NCBI GenBank assembly: GCA_946545145.1 | Contig: CAMNNG010000026.1 | Span: 1 to 12,956 of the forward strand | Direction: 5' to 3' | DNA length: 12,956 nucleotides | DNA from: an uncultured Bacillota bacterium | GTDB lineage: Bacteria > Bacillota > Clostridia > Peptostreptococcales > Anaerovoracaceae | Part shown: positions 1 to 5,851 of the stretch, piece after piece | Layout: each line of letters begins with the position of its first letter | Numbering within the stretch: position 1 is the first letter of the stretch | Translations under genes and position numbers: made by a program | The notes under the pieces: model-generated | What the model was told of the DNA's origin: nothing | Databases searched by the model: none | The model's input: the letters and a program-made list of their open reading frames with translations, nothing else

Positions 1-11
1 TGGAGGAAAAC

Positions 12-539
12 ATGGAATTCAGAAAAGCAACACCGGCAGACTTAGACAGCATCGAAGCGATCTATGACAGGATCCATGACGCTGAGCAGGCGGGCGAGCT
101 TACGACAGGCTGGCTCAGAGGTATATATCCGACCAGAGACACGGCAATGACCGCGATCGAAAGAGACGATCTGTTCGTCGGCATAGATGACGGAAAGATT
201 TTCGGCGCCTGCGTCATCAACCAGATACAGGTAGATGTGTACGAGGGGGCGCCGTGGGAGTTCGAAGCGGCTCCTGAAGAGGTGATGGTCCTGCATGCGC
301 TTACTATAGACCCGCAGATCTTCGGCAAAGGATACGGCCGCGCATTCGAGCAGTTCTACGAAAAATACGCCCTCGAGCACGGATGCCCGTATCTTCGCAT
401 CGATACGAACGAAAGGAACGAGAGGGCGCGCGCGATGTACGCTTCTATCGGATACAAAGAGATCGGTATCGTCCCGACCGTCTTCAACGGCATACCGAAC
501 GTGATGCTCGTTCTGCTGGAGAAGAAAGCGGAGGCGTGA
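12..539 (+). CDS. GNAT-family N-acetyltransferase
   Basis: A 175-aa protein with the GCN5-related acetyltransferase fold, which moves the acetyl group of acetyl-CoA to an amine. The acetyl-CoA loop is visible as strand LHALTID (residues 94-100) followed by GKGYGRA (105-111), the Q/R-x-x-G-x-G/A signature. The later DTNERNERARAMYASIGY stretch (131-148) is the usual motif B region, in which a helix carrying an Asn and Tyr closes the cofactor site. Length is normal for a single-domain GNAT. The ATG follows a GGAGG at 2-6 with good spacing. The substrate cannot be read from sequence: the closest style is the small-molecule or protein-N-terminal acetyltransferases of clostridia. It converges on the gene at 546-1115, with only 6 bp between the two stop codons. 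Any promoter lies outside the window. Confidence 0.88.
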   Translation: MEFRKATPADLDSIEAIYDRIHDAEQAGELTTGWLRGIYPTRDTAMTAIERDDLFVGIDDGKIFGACVINQIQVDVYEGAPWEFEAAPEEVMVLHALTIDPQIFGKGYGRAFEQFYEKYALEHGCPYLRIDTNERNERARAMYASIGYKEIGIVPTVFNGIPNVMLVLLEKKAEA

Positions 540-559
540 CCGATTCTATTTGCCGGTCA
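537..559. other. Inverted repeat joining two convergent stop codons
   Basis: TGACCG (537-542) pairs with CGGTCA (554-559) across an 11-nt loop. The repeat contains the TGA stop of the acetyltransferase gene and the stop of the opposing gene. No T-run follows on either strand, so it is at best a weak 3'-end structure, not a clear terminator. Confidence 0.3.
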
Positions 560-1115
560 TTTCGCGGATGATCTTTGAGGCTTCGTCGCTTGTGATCATG
601 GCGAGGCCGGAAAGGATCTGCTCCGCGTAGTTCCAGCGCTGTATGATCGGGACTGCGAACGGTGTGAATTCGTGGTACATGGCCGATATCCTGATGAGGT
701 CCTTGAGGGGGACAGGCATATTTTCAGCCGCGAAGACTTCGATGATAGAGAGTCCGTATTTTACGGGCTCTTTTTGTTCTGACGTCGTGAAGAGGTCGAG
801 ACCGAGCCTTACGAGCTGGTTCATGTCGAGGCCGCCCTGGCTGTCAGCGATGGCTTCCTGGAGGCATTCTTTTGCAGCGGCTGCCGGAAGGACTGTGGAA
901 AGTTCCCTCAGAGCATCTGCGCCTCCCTGGATATATCCTGTGGAAGCGTCTTTCACCGCGTCAGCGATGACAGCTTTCTGCTCGTCTGTGATCACGGCGT
1001 CACTTGCCGGTACTTTTTCATCTTCCGGAAGGACGAAGTCCTTTTTCAGAGCTCCGTCTTCGAGGTTCGATGTCATTATCTTAAGTATCGATTTTTCATT
1101 TGCCTGTCTTTTCAT
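546..1115 (-). CDS. Hypothetical helical protein (189 aa) downstream of deoC
   Basis: I do not recognise this family. The protein is predicted soluble (no signal peptide or membrane segment), acidic and alanine-rich, apparently all-helical, with a basic start (MKRQANEKSILKIM). Helical stretches run roughly over residues 45-57, 62-90, 94-108 and 112-165, and the chain ends in a short SDEASKIIREMTGK helix. No catalytic motif or metal site stands out. The ATG at 1115 has GGAG about 9 nt upstream on the minus strand. It lies 77 bp after deoC on the same strand with no clear terminator between, so co-transcription is plausible. A role in nucleoside catabolism would be guesswork. Two plus-strand hairpin/T-run signals lie inside its coding region (749-775 and, weaker, 1029-1046). 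Confidence 0.72.
   Translation of the reverse strand: MKRQANEKSILKIMTSNLEDGALKKDFVLPEDEKVPASDAVITDEQKAVIADAVKDASTGYIQGGADALRELSTVLPAAAAKECLQEAIADSQGGLDMNQLVRLGLDLFTTSEQKEPVKYGLSIIEVFAAENMPVPLKDLIRISAMYHEFTPFAVPIIQRWNYAEQILSGLAMITSDEASKIIREMTGK
747..775 (+). terminator. Plus-strand intrinsic terminator inside the opposing gene
   Basis: AGAGTCCGT (749-757), loop ATTTT (758-762), ACGGGCTCT (763-771), then a T-run to 775. This is a 9-bp stem with one G-T pair followed by T5, read on the plus strand. It lies about 210 nt past the stop of the acetyltransferase gene (12-539), antisense to the minus-strand gene at 546-1115. On the minus strand the same hairpin is followed by CTATC, so it should act only on plus-strand transcripts. 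It probably ends read-through from the acetyltransferase gene. Confidence 0.5.
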
Positions 1116-1192
1116 ATCGTTTTCTCCATCCTTACATTATTATCGTGATTTGTTTGATTTCTTTGTGTTCGATCCATCGGATAGCAGGCTGT

Positions 1193-1870
1193 TCAGCCAT
1201 TTTTGGCGACATATTCATTTATTATGGAAACCGTCGCGCTTGCGCCTATGCGGTCAGCTCCTGCCTCTATCATCTGCATCGCCGTGCTCAGATCGCGGAT
1301 GCCGCCGCTGGCTTTGATCTTCGCTTTTCCGGCCGCTGCCTCTTTCATCAGTTCGATGTGATGGACAGTGGCGCCGCCGTGGCCGAATCCTGTAGATGTT
1401 TTGATGAAATCAGCTCCAGCTTGCACGGCGCACTTTGCCGCGAAGACTACTTCTTCATCTGTAAGAAGACCTGTCTCAAGTATGACCTTGAGCGTTTTGT
1501 CTCCTATAGTTTCTTTGACACCTGCTATATCTGCTTTGATCATCTTTTCGCATCCGGCTTTGACGGATCCTATCATGATGACCATGTCGATCTCTTCTGC
1601 GCCTTCGCTTACTGCCTGCTGTGCTTCGAAAGCCTTCGCTTCCTTAGACATCGCTCCGAGCGGGAAGCCGACGACCGAGCAGACCTTTACGTCCTTTGCG
1701 CCTGCCTCATCCAGAGTTTTTCTTGCGAGTCCGACGAATCTGCTGTTCACGCAGACGGAATACGGCTCTATCTCTGCTGCTTCTTTGCAGAAAGCGCGTA
1801 TGTCATCCGGCGTCGCCTCCGGCTTCAGCAGGGTGTGGTCGAAATATTTTGCGAATGTTTCTCTATCCAT
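1193..1870 (-). CDS. deoC: Deoxyribose-phosphate aldolase
   Basis: DeoC cleaves 2-deoxy-D-ribose 5-phosphate to acetaldehyde and glyceraldehyde 3-phosphate in cytoplasmic deoxynucleoside catabolism. From the ATG at 1870 the protein is 225 aa, typical for the Gram-positive DeoC type. Seen directly: FDHTLLKPEAT near the N-terminus, D95 in the EEIDMVI strand, the Schiff-base lysine K157 in DFIKTSTGFGHGGAT, and the second active-site lysine K186 in KIKASGGIRD, followed by the phosphate-binding end of the TIM barrel (ADRIGAS). The frame stays open upstream to 1951, but those extra 27 residues are not family-like and the ATG at 1870 has its own AAAGG Shine-Dalgarno. No deoxynucleoside phosphorylase or kinase gene is adjacent. 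The downstream partner is the unknown protein at 546-1115. Confidence 0.96.
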   Translation of the reverse strand: MDRETFAKYFDHTLLKPEATPDDIRAFCKEAAEIEPYSVCVNSRFVGLARKTLDEAGAKDVKVCSVVGFPLGAMSKEAKAFEAQQAVSEGAEEIDMVIMIGSVKAGCEKMIKADIAGVKETIGDKTLKVILETGLLTDEEVVFAAKCAVQAGADFIKTSTGFGHGGATVHHIELMKEAAAGKAKIKASGGIRDLSTAMQMIEAGADRIGASATVSIINEYVAKNG

Positions 1871-1889
1871 TGTTATGCCTTTCGTTAAT

Positions 1890-1910
1890 GTTGGTCCGTT
1901 GACGGACAAC
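1890..1910. promoter_or_regulatory. Dyad in the deoC leader
   Basis: GTCCGT (1894-1899) and ACGGAC (1902-1907) form a perfect 6-bp inverted repeat with a 2-bp centre. GTT/AAC extends it on both sides, with one bulged base. It lies 20 bp upstream of the deoC ATG and downstream of the promoter candidate at 1922-1951, where an operator or leader hairpin would sit. No regulator is assigned. Confidence 0.35.
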
Positions 1911-1921
1911 GTTCGTATAAA

Positions 1922-1951
1922 ACGATAACCCGAACCGCTGCCGGTAGTCAA
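1922..1951 (-). promoter_or_regulatory. Possible sigma-A promoter for deoC
   Basis: On the minus strand TTGACT (plus 1946-1951) is followed after 18 bp by TATCGT (plus 1922-1927). The -35 matches at five of six positions and the -10 at four of six. It would start transcription about 45 nt before the deoC ATG and read through the dyad at 1890-1910. The -10 is weak, so this is only a candidate. Confidence 0.33.
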
Positions 1952-2217
1952 GACGATTGTTCTGCCCGCGTGGCGGTTTTCGTGTGTAAGCGGATAGTAG
2001 AAGCCGGTTTTGGCTAAAAGGAATATGGAGAGGCATATAGGTTAATAGTTAATGTTGGTATTGGGTTTGCATAATTGACGAAATCAGCAGATTACGTAAA
2101 ATAGAATCCGGCGGATGAGATACACTCTTGTGTAATCTTCATGATAATTAGCCAAATAGTGACATTAAATAGTTCGAACACACGAAATGGCAACGGATGA
2201 AGCAGAGGATGAATAAA
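1952..2217. other. Intergenic region between deoC and the hydrolase gene
   Basis: No coding potential is seen here. The deoC-proximal half is GC-richer; the hydrolase-proximal half is AT-rich. It holds the plus-strand promoter candidate at 2075-2102 and, downstream of that, an imperfect hairpin over 2115-2142 (arms pair as ATGA/TCAT, GAT/ATC and ACAC/GTGT with two bulges around a TCTT loop). The hairpin lies in the presumed 5' leader. No riboswitch architecture is recognisable. Confidence 0.5.
2075..2102 (+). promoter_or_regulatory. Sigma-A-like promoter for the hydrolase gene
   Basis: TTGACG (2075-2080) and TAAAAT (2097-2102) are separated by 16 bp, each matching consensus at five of six positions. 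Expected start near 2109 gives a leader of about 110 nt before the ATG at 2218. Confidence 0.5.
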
Positions 2218-2955
2218 ATGAGTAAAGTAAAGAAACTGTTTTTATGCATTGCGGTCGTTATGCTTACCGCTGCATCTTTGGTAAGCATATATTTCGGCGA
2301 CTGCTATATGGCGAAACAGGAGGCATGGGACGTTATACAGGAATCACCTGGCAAATCTGACGGCGGTGTCAAAGTCGTAAGAGAGAACGGCAGGTATTTC
2401 TTCGACGGACCCGGAGATGAGAGAGCGTTTGTTTTCCTTCAGGGAGCAAAGGTGGAGGAGGAAGCTTATGCTCCGCTGATGAAGGAACTGGCTGAGAAAG
2501 GGATCGACTGTTTTCTCGTCAGCTGCCCGGCGAATTTCGCGCTCTTTCACAGATCGGCGGCAGTCAGGCCCGCGGAGGATCACGAATATGCTGAATGGTA
2601 CATTGGAGGGCACTCCCTCGGCGGCGCAGCGGCTTCGATGACAGCGGCCGAATATGACTTCATGTTCAGCGGTATCGTGCTACTGGGCTCCTATCCGGCA
2701 AAACAGCTGCCGGGTGACATGAGGCTCCTTTCGATATATGGAAGCGAAGACAGAGTCCTGGATAAGGATAGTTACAGAGAAGGAAAAAAGTTCTGGCCCG
2801 AAGATGCGAATGAGATCGTGATCGAAGGAGGAAACCACGCCGGCTTTGGTGATTATGGAAAGCAGAAGGGCGACGGCAAAGCGAAGATAGAAAACAAAGA
2901 ACAGATAGAAAAGACAGCTGAGGAGGTGGCATCATGGGTAGAAAAAAGAAAGTGA
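2218..2955 (+). CDS. Membrane-anchored alpha/beta hydrolase
   Basis: A 245-aa alpha/beta-hydrolase with an N-terminal signal anchor (hydrophobic residues about 6-25 after a KVKK start), so the catalytic domain should face outside the membrane. The triad is visible: nucleophile S133 in GHSLGG (131-136), acid D178 in YGSEDRV, and H207 in GGNHAGFGDYG. The WYIGGHSLGG and GGNHAGFGDYG wording fits the Abhydrolase_5-type group common in Firmicutes. The strand before the elbow (FVFLQGAKVEEEAYAPLMKELAEKG) supplies the oxyanion side. I chose the ATG at 2218 because AGAGGA (2204-2209) sits 8 nt upstream; in-frame ATGs at 2197 and 2209 would add 7 or 3 residues and lack such a site. It overlaps the next gene by 22 nt. 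The substrate is unknown; esterase or peptidase activity cannot be separated from sequence. Confidence 0.85.
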   Translation: MSKVKKLFLCIAVVMLTAASLVSIYFGDCYMAKQEAWDVIQESPGKSDGGVKVVRENGRYFFDGPGDERAFVFLQGAKVEEEAYAPLMKELAEKGIDCFLVSCPANFALFHRSAAVRPAEDHEYAEWYIGGHSLGGAAASMTAAEYDFMFSGIVLLGSYPAKQLPGDMRLLSIYGSEDRVLDKDSYREGKKFWPEDANEIVIEGGNHAGFGDYGKQKGDGKAKIENKEQIEKTAEEVASWVEKRK

Positions 2956-3374
2956 TGATAATTGCGGCGGCCGCAGCGGTGCTGATCATAGCTATAGCTG
3001 CTGCAGTCTGCATATATAACTATATCAGTTTCAACTATTGGGAAGGCGATTATGAGTCGGTCGATGGAAACTCTGCTTACACACTTGAACTAACGGCTTT
3101 CGGCGGTATGAAGATCGTTGACATCGGCGCGGGAAACCCGGTAGCGAAAGGGCATCTGTTCAGGATCCCGTTCAAGGAAAATGAATGTTTGATGAGCTGC
3201 CTGTCCGATCCGGAATTTGACGCCGGATTCATCGGACTCGGATCCAGATTCAGGAAGATAGGCTGCTGGCTTTCGGGGATATATGACAGCGACGAGAATC
3301 CGGTGAGAATAGTCATTTTTGAGAATGGAAAAGAAAGCATCCAGTTCAATGAAGCAGCCCCTCAGGAACAATGA
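2934..3374 (+). CDS. Small single-span membrane protein, unknown function
   Basis: A 146-aa protein I cannot assign to a family. It opens with MGRKKK and one hydrophobic, alanine-rich segment at about residues 7-30, then roughly 115 residues predicted to lie outside the membrane. That part looks beta-rich (YTLELTAFGGMKIVDIG, PVRIVIFENGKESIQF) and contains three cysteines (C85, C89, C111) that could form a disulfide. GAGGAGGTG immediately upstream is a very strong ribosome site, and it lies inside the end of the hydrolase gene. The 22-nt overlap means the two are almost certainly co-translated, and both products are membrane-anchored by an N-terminal helix. An accessory or substrate-presenting role for the hydrolase is inference only. 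Confidence 0.75.
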   Translation: MGRKKKVMIIAAAAAVLIIAIAAAVCIYNYISFNYWEGDYESVDGNSAYTLELTAFGGMKIVDIGAGNPVAKGHLFRIPFKENECLMSCLSDPEFDAGFIGLGSRFRKIGCWLSGIYDSDENPVRIVIFENGKESIQFNEAAPQEQ

Positions 3375-3379
3375 CGAGC

Positions 3380-3401
3380 TGACAAGCAAAAATGCTTGAC
3401 A
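3380..3401. repeat. 22-bp dyad, copy 1, overlapping the ylxM -35 box
   Basis: TGACAAGC, six bases (AAAAAT), then GCTTGACA. CAAGC/GCTTG is a 5-bp perfect inverted repeat, with TG/CA pairing outside an A-A mismatch. Its right end is the TTGACA -35 hexamer (3396-3401) of the ylxM promoter. The outer 8+8 bases are identical to copy 2 at 3433-3454. Confidence 0.65.
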
Positions 3402-3424
3402 CTGCCTGCTTACTGTGGTAGTCT
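3396..3424 (+). promoter_or_regulatory. Sigma-A promoter of the ylxM-ffh operon
   Basis: A perfect TTGACA (3396-3401), 17-bp spacer, then TAGTCT (3419-3424). Expected start is near 3431, at the left edge of the second dyad. It is the only strong promoter I see before the ylxM-ffh-rpsP-khpA block. Confidence 0.65.
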
Positions 3425-3432
3425 ACGTGAGG

Positions 3433-3454
3433 TGACAAGCCGAGCGGCTTGACA
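3433..3454. repeat. 22-bp dyad, copy 2, at the expected mRNA 5' end
   Basis: TGACAAGC, six bases (CGAGCG), then GCTTGACA. The stem is CAAGCC/GGCTTG around a GAGC tetraloop. Start-to-start distance from copy 1 is 53 bp, about five helical turns, so both copies face the same side of the DNA. In RNA it would form a hairpin at the very start of the transcript. Confidence 0.65.
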
Positions 3455-3484
3455 TGCGAAAAATGCAGGAGCATCGAAAGACGG

Positions 3485-3841
3485 ATGAACAGCGATACGA
3501 AACTCAGTCTTGAATACGATTTTTACGGAGCTCTTCTCACGAAGAGGCAGAGCGAAGTCATGCAGCTGTATCACGAGGAGAACCTGTCGCTTTCGGAGAT
3601 CGCCGAAGAGTTCGGGATCAGCCGCCAGGGCGTGCACGATGCTCTGAAGAACGCGCAGGAAGCGCTCGCGACCTACGAAGAAAAGCTCGGCCTCGTCGAG
3701 AGGTTCGAGAAGACGAGCGCGGCGGTCACGAGGATCGACGGGATCATCGATTCGATCCGTGAAAAAAGAAAGACAGAGGGCCGCGACATCGACAGCGGTC
3801 TCGATGAGATAAAGGATATTATCGATTCCCTGGACTACTGA
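3485..3841 (+). CDS. ylxM: YlxM-family SRP-associated DNA-binding-like protein
   Basis: A 118-aa YlxM (UPF0122) protein, the helix-turn-helix partner gene almost always placed directly before ffh in Firmicutes; it is linked to signal-recognition-particle function. The sigma-70-region-4-like core is seen: LTKRQSEVMQLYHEENLSLSEIAEEFGISRQGVHDALKNA, with the HTH at about residues 35-56, followed by the coiled YEEKLGLVERFEK helix. The acidic C-terminal tail (about 95-118) is longer than in some homologues. The family normally starts a few residues before the (Y/F)DFY motif, which supports the ATG at 3485. The frame is open further, with an in-frame TTG at 3449, but that would add 12 unfamily-like residues. 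An AGGAG lies 14 nt upstream, an unusually long spacing. The stop codon sits in the loop of a GACTAC/GTAGTC hairpin (3833-3852). Confidence 0.9.
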   Translation: MNSDTKLSLEYDFYGALLTKRQSEVMQLYHEENLSLSEIAEEFGISRQGVHDALKNAQEALATYEEKLGLVERFEKTSAAVTRIDGIIDSIREKRKTEGRDIDSGLDEIKDIIDSLDY

Positions 3842-3883
3842 CAAAGGTAGTCAGAGCGGGAACGATAGGAAAAGAGAAAGCAA

Positions 3884-5212
3884 ATGGCATTTGAAGGATT
3901 ATCCGAAAAACTGAACGGAGTGTTCTCGGGCCTTAAGGGCAAGGGATCGCTCACGGAGGAAGATATAGACAGCGCGATGCGAGAAGTCAAGCTCGCTCTG
4001 CTGGAGGCGGACGTCAACTTCAAGGTGGTCAAGGAGTTCGTCGCTTCCGTCAAGGAGAAGGCGCTCGGCGAAGAGGTAATGAAGAGCCTCACACCTGCGC
4101 AGCAGGTCATCAAGATCGTCGACGCGGAGCTTACGGATCTCATGGGCGGCGCGGGCAGCAAGCTCACGTTCTCGTCATCCCAGGTCACCGTCATCATGAT
4201 GGTGGGTCTGCAGGGTACCGGTAAGACGACCACCTGCGGAAAGCTCGCTTCCTGGCTCAAGACGACAGGCAAAAAGCCGATGCTGTGCGCATGCGATATC
4301 TACAGACCGGCGGCCATCGACCAGCTCGAGGTTGTCGGAAAGCAGGTCAACACTCCGGTATACACGCTGAGAACTTCGAAAGAACCTGAGGTCATAGCGC
4401 TGGCTGCGCTCAAAGAGGCCCAGCAGAAAGGCTATGACGTTCTCATAATAGACACGGCCGGTCGTCTGCAGATAGACGAGGCTCTGATGGAAGAGCTGGC
4501 CAAGATCAAGAGGATCGTCAAACCGCACGAGATACTGCTCGTGGTCGACGCCCTCACAGGTCAGGACGCTGTCAACGCAGCCCGGGGCTTCAACGACAAG
4601 CTCGGAATCGACGGCGTAGTCATGACGAAGATGGACGGCGACTCCAGAGGCGGAGCTGCGCTCTCGGTCAAGAAGGTAACGGGCAAGCCGATCAAGTTCG
4701 TCGGTATGGGCGAAAAGATGAACGAGCTCGAGCCGTTCCACCCGGAGCGTATGGCTTCGAGGATCCTGGGCATGGGCGACATGATGAGCCTTATCGAGCA
4801 GGCTGAGAGCAAGTTCGACGAGGAAGAAGCGGCCAGGCTCGAAAAGAAGATCAGAAAGAACAAGTTCGACCTCGAGGACTTCCTCGATCAGATGCAGCAG
4901 GTCAGGAACATGGGCGGTCTCGAGAAGATCCTGTCGATGCTTCCCGGACAGCACACCAAGGCGATGAAGAGCGTCGATATCGAGAAGGGCGAAAAAGAGT
5001 TCGTAATGATGGAGGCGATCATCCGCTCGATGACAAAGGAGGAGAGAAGGAATCCTTCGATCCTGAACGCGAGCAGGAGAAAGAGGATAGCTGCAGGCAG
5101 CGGCGTGCAGGTCAGCAAGGTCAACAGCACCATCAAGAAATACGAAGAGTCGAAAAAGATGATGAAGCAGATGATGAAGCCGGGAGCAAGACTTCCGAAC
5201 TTCTTCAGATAA
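3884..5212 (+). CDS. ffh: Signal recognition particle protein Ffh (SRP54)
   Basis: Ffh binds signal sequences of nascent membrane and secreted proteins together with the 4.5S/6S SRP RNA, and its GTPase pairs with FtsY at the membrane. The 442-aa protein is full length. The four-helix N domain covers about 1-95; the G domain shows the P-loop GLQGTGKT (108-115), DTAGRL (190-195), TKMD (248-251) and the closing GMGEKMNELEPFHPERMASRILGMGD (274-299). The methionine-rich M domain follows from about 325, with the RNA-binding helix-turn-helix around SRRKRIAAGSG (397-407) and a KKMMKQMMKP tail. It starts 42 bp after ylxM; the upstream site (AGGAAAAGAG) is weak for such an abundant factor. No SRP RNA gene is present in the window. 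Function is secure. Confidence 0.99.
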   Translation: MAFEGLSEKLNGVFSGLKGKGSLTEEDIDSAMREVKLALLEADVNFKVVKEFVASVKEKALGEEVMKSLTPAQQVIKIVDAELTDLMGGAGSKLTFSSSQVTVIMMVGLQGTGKTTTCGKLASWLKTTGKKPMLCACDIYRPAAIDQLEVVGKQVNTPVYTLRTSKEPEVIALAALKEAQQKGYDVLIIDTAGRLQIDEALMEELAKIKRIVKPHEILLVVDALTGQDAVNAARGFNDKLGIDGVVMTKMDGDSRGGAALSVKKVTGKPIKFVGMGEKMNELEPFHPERMASRILGMGDMMSLIEQAESKFDEEEAARLEKKIRKNKFDLEDFLDQMQQVRNMGGLEKILSMLPGQHTKAMKSVDIEKGEKEFVMMEAIIRSMTKEERRNPSILNASRRKRIAAGSGVQVSKVNSTIKKYEESKKMMKQMMKPGARLPNFFR

Positions 5213-5237
5213 ATAGTCGATAAGACACAAACAAGCC

Positions 5238-5251
5238 GGACCTGAAGGTCC
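5238..5251 (+). other. Short hairpin in the rpsP leader
   Basis: GGACC, loop TGAA, GGTCC in the 76-bp gap between ffh and rpsP. No T-run follows, so it is not a terminator. It may be an RNA processing or stabilising element that separates ffh from the more abundant S16 message; this is inference. Confidence 0.3.
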
Positions 5252-5288
5252 ACGAAATACAAACAATCGAAACGGAGGAAAACAAACA

Positions 5289-5531
5289 ATGGTCAAGATC
5301 AGACTGAAGAGAATGGGAGCTAACAAAAAGCCTTTTTACAGAGTAGTCGTAGCTGACTCGAGAAAGCCCAGAGACGGCAGATTCATCGAGGAACTTGGAT
5401 ACTTCGATCCCCTGAAGGAGCCCAACGAGATCAAGATCGACGCTGAAAAGGCTCAGAAGTGGCTTGCAAACGGCGCACAGCCGACAGACAGAGTAAAGGC
5501 TCTCTTCAAAGAAGCAGGTATTCTCCAGTAA
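5289..5531 (+). CDS. rpsP: 30S ribosomal protein S16
   Basis: Full-length 80-aa S16, a small-subunit assembly protein that binds 16S rRNA. The N-terminal signature VKIRLKRMGANKKPFYRVVVADSR and the FIEELGYFDP and WLANGAQPTDRVKALF segments are diagnostic. GGAGG sits 9 nt before the ATG, a much stronger site than that of the preceding ffh. It is followed by the khpA gene, the standard Firmicutes order. Confidence 0.99.
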   Translation: MVKIRLKRMGANKKPFYRVVVADSRKPRDGRFIEELGYFDPLKEPNEIKIDAEKAQKWLANGAQPTDRVKALFKEAGILQ

Positions 5532-5549
5532 AGAAAGCGGTGAAAGCGA

Positions 5550-5780
5550 ATGGTACAATTAGTTGAACAAATCGCGAAGTCACTGGTAGATGATCCGTCG
5601 GCAGTCAGCGTAACGGAGCATACAGACAAGAACGTAACGGTCGTACAGCTAAAAGTCGCCGCAGACGATATGGGGAAAGTCATAGGAAAACAGGGAAGGA
5701 TCGCGAAGGCGATCAGGACTGTCGTTAAAGCAGCGGCTGTCAAAGCAAACAAGAAAGTCGTAGTCGAAATAGTACAGTGA
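5550..5780 (+). CDS. khpA: KH-domain RNA-binding protein KhpA (YlqC family)
   Basis: A 76-aa single type-II KH domain. The RNA-gripping loop GKQG (46-49) lies in MGKVIGKQGRIAKAIRTVVKAAA, the usual GxxG helix-turn-helix. KhpA proteins bind many RNAs, partner with KhpB/Jag, and in streptococci influence cell division and elongation. Its place between rpsP and rimM is conserved in Gram-positives. It begins 18 bp after rpsP, with GGTG upstream, and is followed immediately by an intrinsic terminator, so it is likely the last gene of the highly expressed part of the operon. Confidence 0.95.
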   Translation: MVQLVEQIAKSLVDDPSAVSVTEHTDKNVTVVQLKVAADDMGKVIGKQGRIAKAIRTVVKAAAVKANKKVVVEIVQ

Positions 5781-5785
5781 CTGGC

Positions 5786-5816
5786 AAAGGCACATATGAA
5801 CAATATGTGCCTTTTT
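5786..5816 (+). terminator. Intrinsic terminator between khpA and rimM
   Basis: AAAGGCACATAT (5786-5797), loop GAACA, ATATGTGCCTTT (5803-5814), ending in T5 (5812-5816). The 12-bp stem is perfect and begins 6 bp after the khpA stop. It lies inside the conserved translation operon, so it must be partial or regulated unless rimM-trmD has its own promoter; none is obvious in the 41 bp before rimM. Confidence 0.75.
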
Positions 5817-5831
5817 GACATCATTGGACTT

Positions 5832-5848
5832 GCGGGCGGAAGGCCCGC
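5832..5848 (+). promoter_or_regulatory. Hairpin over the rimM ribosome-binding site
   Basis: GCGGGC (5832-5837), loop GGAAG, GCCCGC (5843-5848), all G-C pairs. The loop is the best Shine-Dalgarno candidate (GGAAGG, 5838-5843), 8 nt before the GTG at 5852. The structure could restrain rimM translation. Confidence 0.45.
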
Positions 5849-5851
5849 CAG

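Noticed and set aside
1187..1204. GGCTG-TT-CAGCC followed by ATTTTT as a plus-strand terminator at the deoC end.
   Set aside because: The stem is too short, its loop too tight, and no plus-strand gene precedes it closely.
643..1317. Plus-strand open frames across the deoC and 189-aa gene region (also 1100-1888).
   Set aside because: deoC is certain on the minus strand, and the plus-strand translations are serine/cysteine-rich without recognisable motifs.
1871..1951. A 27-residue N-terminal extension of DeoC.
   Set aside because: The extension would cover the promoter candidate and leader dyad, and DeoC alignments begin at about the ATG at 1870, which has its own ribosome site.
3449..3484. 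TTG at 3449 as the ylxM start.
   Set aside because: It lies in the second dyad; the 12 extra residues are not part of the YlxM family, which begins close to the ATG at 3485.
3833..3852. GACTAC/GTAGTC hairpin at the ylxM stop as a terminator before ffh.
   Set aside because: Only 6 bp with an 8-nt loop and no T-run; ffh follows closely and is normally co-transcribed with ylxM.
4175..5326. Long minus-strand open frame opposite ffh and the start of rpsP.
   Set aside because: Same explanation: an antisense shadow of ffh, with no plausible ribosome site or domain.
5815..5820. TTGACA just before rimM as a -35 box for a separate rimM-trmD promoter.
   Set aside because: The hexamer overlaps the T-run of the terminator, and the position 16-18 bp downstream is GC-rich hairpin sequence with no -10-like hexamer.
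5832..5848. GGAA-containing hairpin considered as part of a signal-recognition-particle RNA, given ffh nearby.
   Set aside because: It lacks the asymmetric and symmetric internal loops and the longer stem of SRP RNA domain IV; it overlaps the rimM start and is better read as a leader hairpin.
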